Source of the DNA: Oscillospiraceae bacterium
Lineage (GTDB): Bacteria; Bacillota; Clostridia; Oscillospirales; Oscillospiraceae
Assembly: GCA_020025715.1 (NCBI GenBank)
Contig: JAHHRQ010000085.1
Span: 1-6,913, forward strand
Direction of reading: 5' to 3'
Length of the DNA stretch: 6,913 nucleotides
Numbering within the stretch: the stretch's first letter is position 1; every line of letters begins with the position of its first letter. Positions 4,772 to 6,913 of the stretch are shown one piece after another. The notes beneath the pieces were generated by a model. The model saw nothing but the letters and a program-made list of their open reading frames with translations, was not told the DNA's origin and did no database searches. Position numbers and translations under genes: made by a program.

Positions 4772-6235
4772 ATGCACAACATGTTTGATACCGATGTTCA
4801 GCTGCTCAAAAATAAGGTTTTGACCGCTGTTGCAAGGCATGCCTTTGAAGGAAAACTCGATCCTGTCAGCGTTATGGGTATAAGCAAAGAAATTATTCCT
4901 GATGGTTCAGACCCTACCATGCGCTGCTGCATTTATAAGGAAAGAGCTATAATTGATGAGCGGGTGAAAATCGCAATGGGCGGCGATCCGGAGAAAACCG
5001 CTATTGTTCAGGTGCTCCCCATAGCGTGTGATGAATGCCCTGTGGACGGTATGGTTGTCACCGATAACTGCCGCGGCTGCATTGCTCACCGCTGCATAAA
5101 TGCCTGCCCCAGAAATGCAATTACTTTCGGTGCTAACAGAAAAGCACATATAGATAAAAGCCTTTGTATAAACTGTGGTAAGTGCCGTGATGCCTGCTCT
5201 TACAGCGCTATAATCAAGAGAACCAGACCTTGTATAAACGCCTGCAAGCCCAACGCTCTCAGCACCGACCCCAAGACTTTTAAAGCAGTTATCAGCGAAA
5301 ATAAGTGCATAAGCTGCGGACAGTGTGTATATCAGTGTCCTTTCGGAGCTATTATGGACAGAAGCTTTATCACAAACGCTATCCGTATACTCCAGGAAAG
5401 CGAAAATAATACAAAGTACCATGTATACGCAGTTGTAGCCCCTGCTATTGCAAGCCAGTACGACAGCGTTCCCGGTATGAGCACCGAAAAGGCCGTAACC
5501 GGTATTAAAGAGCTGGGCTTCCACTCAGTAATCGAGGCTGCATGGGGCGGCGATATGGTGGCATATATGGAGGCTAAGGAGCTTGTTGAAAAGGGCTTCC
5601 TTACTTCATCCTGCTGCCCTGCATTCTATAACTATATCCATAAAAACTATCCTACAATAGTTCCCGACATAAGCTCCAACCCCAGCCCCATGGCTCAGAT
5701 GGGTAAGGTGCTGAAGGAAATGGACCCCGGCTGCAAGGTGGTGTTCATCGGACCCTGCATAGCAAAGAAAGACGAGCAGCAGAGAAGAGCCGAAAATGTA
5801 GACGTGGTTCTTACCTTTGAGGAGCTTCAGGCTCTGTTTGATTCAAGAGACATTGATATTTCCTCTCTGCCTGCTACGCCTCTTGATAACGCAAGCTACT
5901 TCGGCAGAATCTTTGCAAGAAGCGGCGGACTTGTGGAGGCAGTTGCCGAGGCTCTCAAGGAGCACGGTATACCCGAAGACCAGTTCAAGGCTGATCCCAT
6001 CGTCTGCAACGGCCTTGCCGAGTGCGATAGGGCTCTGTTCATGAAGAAAGTGGGTAAGCTGGAGAATAACTTTATTGAAGGTATGTGCTGCGAGGGCGGA
6101 TGTATCGGCGGCCCTGCATGTATTAACCATAATCCCAAAGACGCAATGGAAGTTACGAGATACGGAAAAACTGCCGTGGAGCAGACTATTAAGAGCGCTA
6201 TTTCTGTTCTGGACGGCTTTGGAGAGGAGCAATAA
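4772..6235 (+). CDS. [FeFe]-hydrogenase, group B type
   Basis: This 487-residue iron-sulfur enzyme interconverts protons plus electrons and H2 in the cytoplasm. The N-terminal part has no [2Fe-2S] domain; instead C-x2-C-x4-C-x3-C-P (100-112) is followed by two ferredoxin motifs C-x2-C-x2-C-x3-C (132-142 and 179-189) with an extra C-x3-C (154, 158) between them. The three H-cluster motifs follow. TSSCCPAF (278-285) has C281 as the proton-relay cysteine and C282 as a cubane ligand. GPCIAKKDE (327-335) has ligand C329 and conserved K332. EGMCCEGGCIGGP (436-448) has ligands C440 and C444. Gly instead of Met before PC, and the short GGP ending, fit group B rather than the bifurcating or CpI-like group A. 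HydE, HydF and HydG maturases must be encoded elsewhere. The next gene follows after two bases. Group assignment is from remembered motif patterns and was not tested by phylogeny. Confidence 0.93.
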   Translation: MHNMFDTDVQLLKNKVLTAVARHAFEGKLDPVSVMGISKEIIPDGSDPTMRCCIYKERAIIDERVKIAMGGDPEKTAIVQVLPIACDECPVDGMVVTDNCRGCIAHRCINACPRNAITFGANRKAHIDKSLCINCGKCRDACSYSAIIKRTRPCINACKPNALSTDPKTFKAVISENKCISCGQCVYQCPFGAIMDRSFITNAIRILQESENNTKYHVYAVVAPAIASQYDSVPGMSTEKAVTGIKELGFHSVIEAAWGGDMVAYMEAKELVEKGFLTSSCCPAFYNYIHKNYPTIVPDISSNPSPMAQMGKVLKEMDPGCKVVFIGPCIAKKDEQQRRAENVDVVLTFEELQALFDSRDIDISSLPATPLDNASYFGRIFARSGGLVEAVAEALKEHGIPEDQFKADPIVCNGLAECDRALFMKKVGKLENNFIEGMCCEGGCIGGPACINHNPKDAMEVTRYGKTAVEQTIKSAISVLDGFGEEQ

Positions 6236-6237
6236 AA

Positions 6238-6480
6238 ATGAAGGTACAGGTTTGCATCGGAAGCTCATGTCACAAGCGGGGAAGCTATCAGGTATTGAAG
6301 CGGCTTAAAGAGCTGGTGAGCGAGAACGGTCTTACAGACAAGGTTACTGTTTGCAGTGCGTTCTGCCTTGGGCATTGCGAGGACGGTGTAAGCGTTGCCA
6401 TTGACGATGATGTGATTACAGGCATCGGAGAGGGCAATACCGAGGAGCTTTTCAGACAGTATATTCTGGAACAGCTTTAA
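6238..6480 (+). CDS. Thioredoxin-fold [2Fe-2S] ferredoxin (NuoE C-terminal-like)
   Basis: This 80-residue protein matches the [2Fe-2S] thioredoxin-like ferredoxin fold found in NuoE/HydC/HymA, but lacks their N-terminal helical region. MKVQVCIGSSCHKRGSY gives C6 and C11, and AFCLGHCEDGVSV gives C43 and C47, the expected C-x4-C plus C-x3-C cluster ligands. C39, in VCSAFC, is an additional cysteine. It should be a soluble one-electron carrier. It starts two bases after the hydrogenase stop, and its ribosome binding site GAGGAG (6224-6229) sits inside the hydrogenase gene, so the two are almost certainly co-transcribed and made together. The likely partner is the group B hydrogenase; no NuoF-like flavoprotein is seen in this window, so NADH coupling is not supported. 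Confidence 0.88.
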   Translation: MKVQVCIGSSCHKRGSYQVLKRLKELVSENGLTDKVTVCSAFCLGHCEDGVSVAIDDDVITGIGEGNTEELFRQYILEQL

Positions 6481-6489
6481 TTTAAAAGT

Positions 6490-6521
6490 GCGGCTGCAGG
6501 GACTCGGTCTTTTGCAGCCGC
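6490..6521 (+). promoter_or_regulatory. Intercistronic hairpin without U tract
   Basis: GCGGCTGCA (6490-6498) is perfectly complementary to TGCAGCCGC (6513-6521) around a 14-base loop. It starts ten bases after the ferredoxin stop codon. No T run follows on the plus strand, so full termination is unlikely; mRNA stabilisation, processing or partial attenuation between the first two genes and the third is more plausible. Confidence 0.5.
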
Positions 6522-6563
6522 TGCCTCTATTAAGCAATTTTATGATTACGCGGGGATTGAATT

Positions 6564-6913
6564 ATGAGCATACTGCAATTCAAAAAAGTTAATTGTAAAG
6601 ACTGCTATAAATGCGTCCGCAACTGCCCGGTTAAATCCATTAGGGTCAAAGACCATGTGGCGTCTATAATAGAGAGTGAATGTATTCTCTGCGGCACCTG
6701 CACTATTGTCTGTCCTCAGCACGCAAAAGAGGACATTTGCGATGTTCCGGCAGTTCAGGAAATGATACGCTCCGGAAAGCAGGTAATTGCTACCGTTGCG
6801 CCCAGCTTTGCAGCTTACTTTGGCATGAGCTTTCCTGTATTCAGACTTATGCTTAAAAAACTTGGCTTTGCAGATGCTTTTGAAACTGCGGAAGGCGCTT
6901 TCCTTGTAAAATC
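6564..6913 (+). CDS. [FeFe]-hydrogenase-family protein, N-terminal fragment; group C (HydS-like) suggested
   Basis: The 116 complete codons present begin MSILQFKKVNCKDCYKC. C-x2-C-x2-C-x3-C-P occurs at 11-22 and again at 40-51, a compact two-cluster ferredoxin domain. The stretch starting VIATVAPSFAAYF (near residue 70) is the first strand of the hydrogenase large-subunit domain. The H-cluster motifs and the C-terminus lie beyond the window. An N-terminus this short, opening directly with the FKK-x-N-C-x-x-C-x-x-C pattern, is typical of group C proteins, where a PAS domain follows and a PP2C-type phosphatase gene is often adjacent; these are regarded as H2 or redox sensors. GGGG (6552-6555) eight bases before the ATG is a weak ribosome binding site. 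The gene lies 83 bases after the ferredoxin on the same strand and is probably in the same operon. Being a second catalytic hydrogenase is the main alternative. Confidence 0.85.
   Translation, partial: MSILQFKKVNCKDCYKCVRNCPVKSIRVKDHVASIIESECILCGTCTIVCPQHAKEDICDVPAVQEMIRSGKQVIATVAPSFAAYFGMSFPVFRLMLKKLGFADAFETAEGAFLVK

Larger units (their letters stand above)
4423..4788 (+). pseudogene. Possible decayed reading frame, identity unknown
   Basis: The AT-rich gap before the hydrogenase contains four coding-like fragments, each a frame shift from the last. Fragment 1 is 4423-4509 (from GTG, ending in IEKIVPYNSDY). Fragment 2 is 4520-4603 (NAFKNLSSHTLNYVQG, then LNGEQMLDIW). Fragment 3 is 4557-4658 (ending GYNDEKTDQIENTIDKSDKR). 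Fragment 4 is 4627-4788 (DDMLLAKLRQEVFTSG, then LLQRSGEMQFQYGKINE). Their amino-acid makeup is protein-like and the shifts run in one direction, as expected of a gene broken by small indels. The last fragment overlaps the hydrogenase start by 17 bases. I do not recognise the protein. Chance open stretches in AT-rich DNA are the main alternative, and the separate pieces have no convincing ribosome binding sites. Confidence 0.3.

Noticed and set aside
4907..5524. Minus-strand open frame opposite the hydrogenase, and similar antisense frames at 3596-4294 and 5843-6268
   Set aside because: All lie wholly within well-supported plus-strand genes and show no protein-family features or ribosome binding sites.
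1..6913. CRISPR array, insertion sequence or phage genes
   Set aside because: No regularly spaced repeats, transposase motifs or phage structural genes were seen on either strand.

Overview
The window looks like a piece of chromosome from a strictly anaerobic, fermentative, gut-type Clostridia (Oscillospirales/Ruminococcaceae or Lachnospiraceae-like). The basis is [FeFe]-hydrogenase genes, a Bai/enoate-reductase-type flavoenzyme with an Fe-S cluster, lipoprotein-anchored ABC binding protein, good AGGAGG-type ribosome binding sites and AT-rich spacers between moderately GC-balanced genes. The lineage is inferred from gene content and cannot be fixed from sequence alone.

Layout: (1) 1-98, minus strand, the N-terminus of an aldo/keto reductase running off the left edge, with its own strong promoter at 218-246. 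(2) 274-350, plus strand, tRNA-Arg(CCG) with encoded CCA and a terminator. (3) 482-2566, minus strand, an Old Yellow Enzyme/enoate-reductase-family flavoprotein with FMN, 4Fe-4S, FAD and NAD(P)H sites, ended by a perfect hairpin at 408-437. (4) 2567-3148, a 580-bp divergent control region with one good promoter facing each way, a perfect 15-bp dyad at 2809-2843, and repeated TGTCAG/CTGACA hexamers. (5) 3149-4282, plus strand, a lone iron-siderophore/cobalamin-type (COG0614) binding lipoprotein, closed by a strong terminator and without a permease or ATPase beside it. (6) 4332-4771, an AT-rich gap with one candidate promoter and four consecutive coding-like fragments in shifting frames that may be a decayed gene. 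(7) 4772-6913, plus strand, a hydrogenase gene set: a group B-type [FeFe]-hydrogenase, an 80-residue thioredoxin-fold [2Fe-2S] ferredoxin two bases after its stop, and, 83 bases later, the start of a second [FeFe]-hydrogenase-family protein resembling group C (putative sensory, HydS-like), cut by the right edge.

How they may work together: the group B enzyme and its small ferredoxin are almost certainly co-translated and probably form a redox unit exchanging electrons between ferredoxin-like carriers and protons. If the third gene is a group C protein, it would be a candidate H2 or redox sensor for the same locus. The enoate-reductase-like enzyme and the aldo/keto reductase are other potential sinks for reducing equivalents, but they are separate transcription units, and any functional link to the hydrogenases is inference only.
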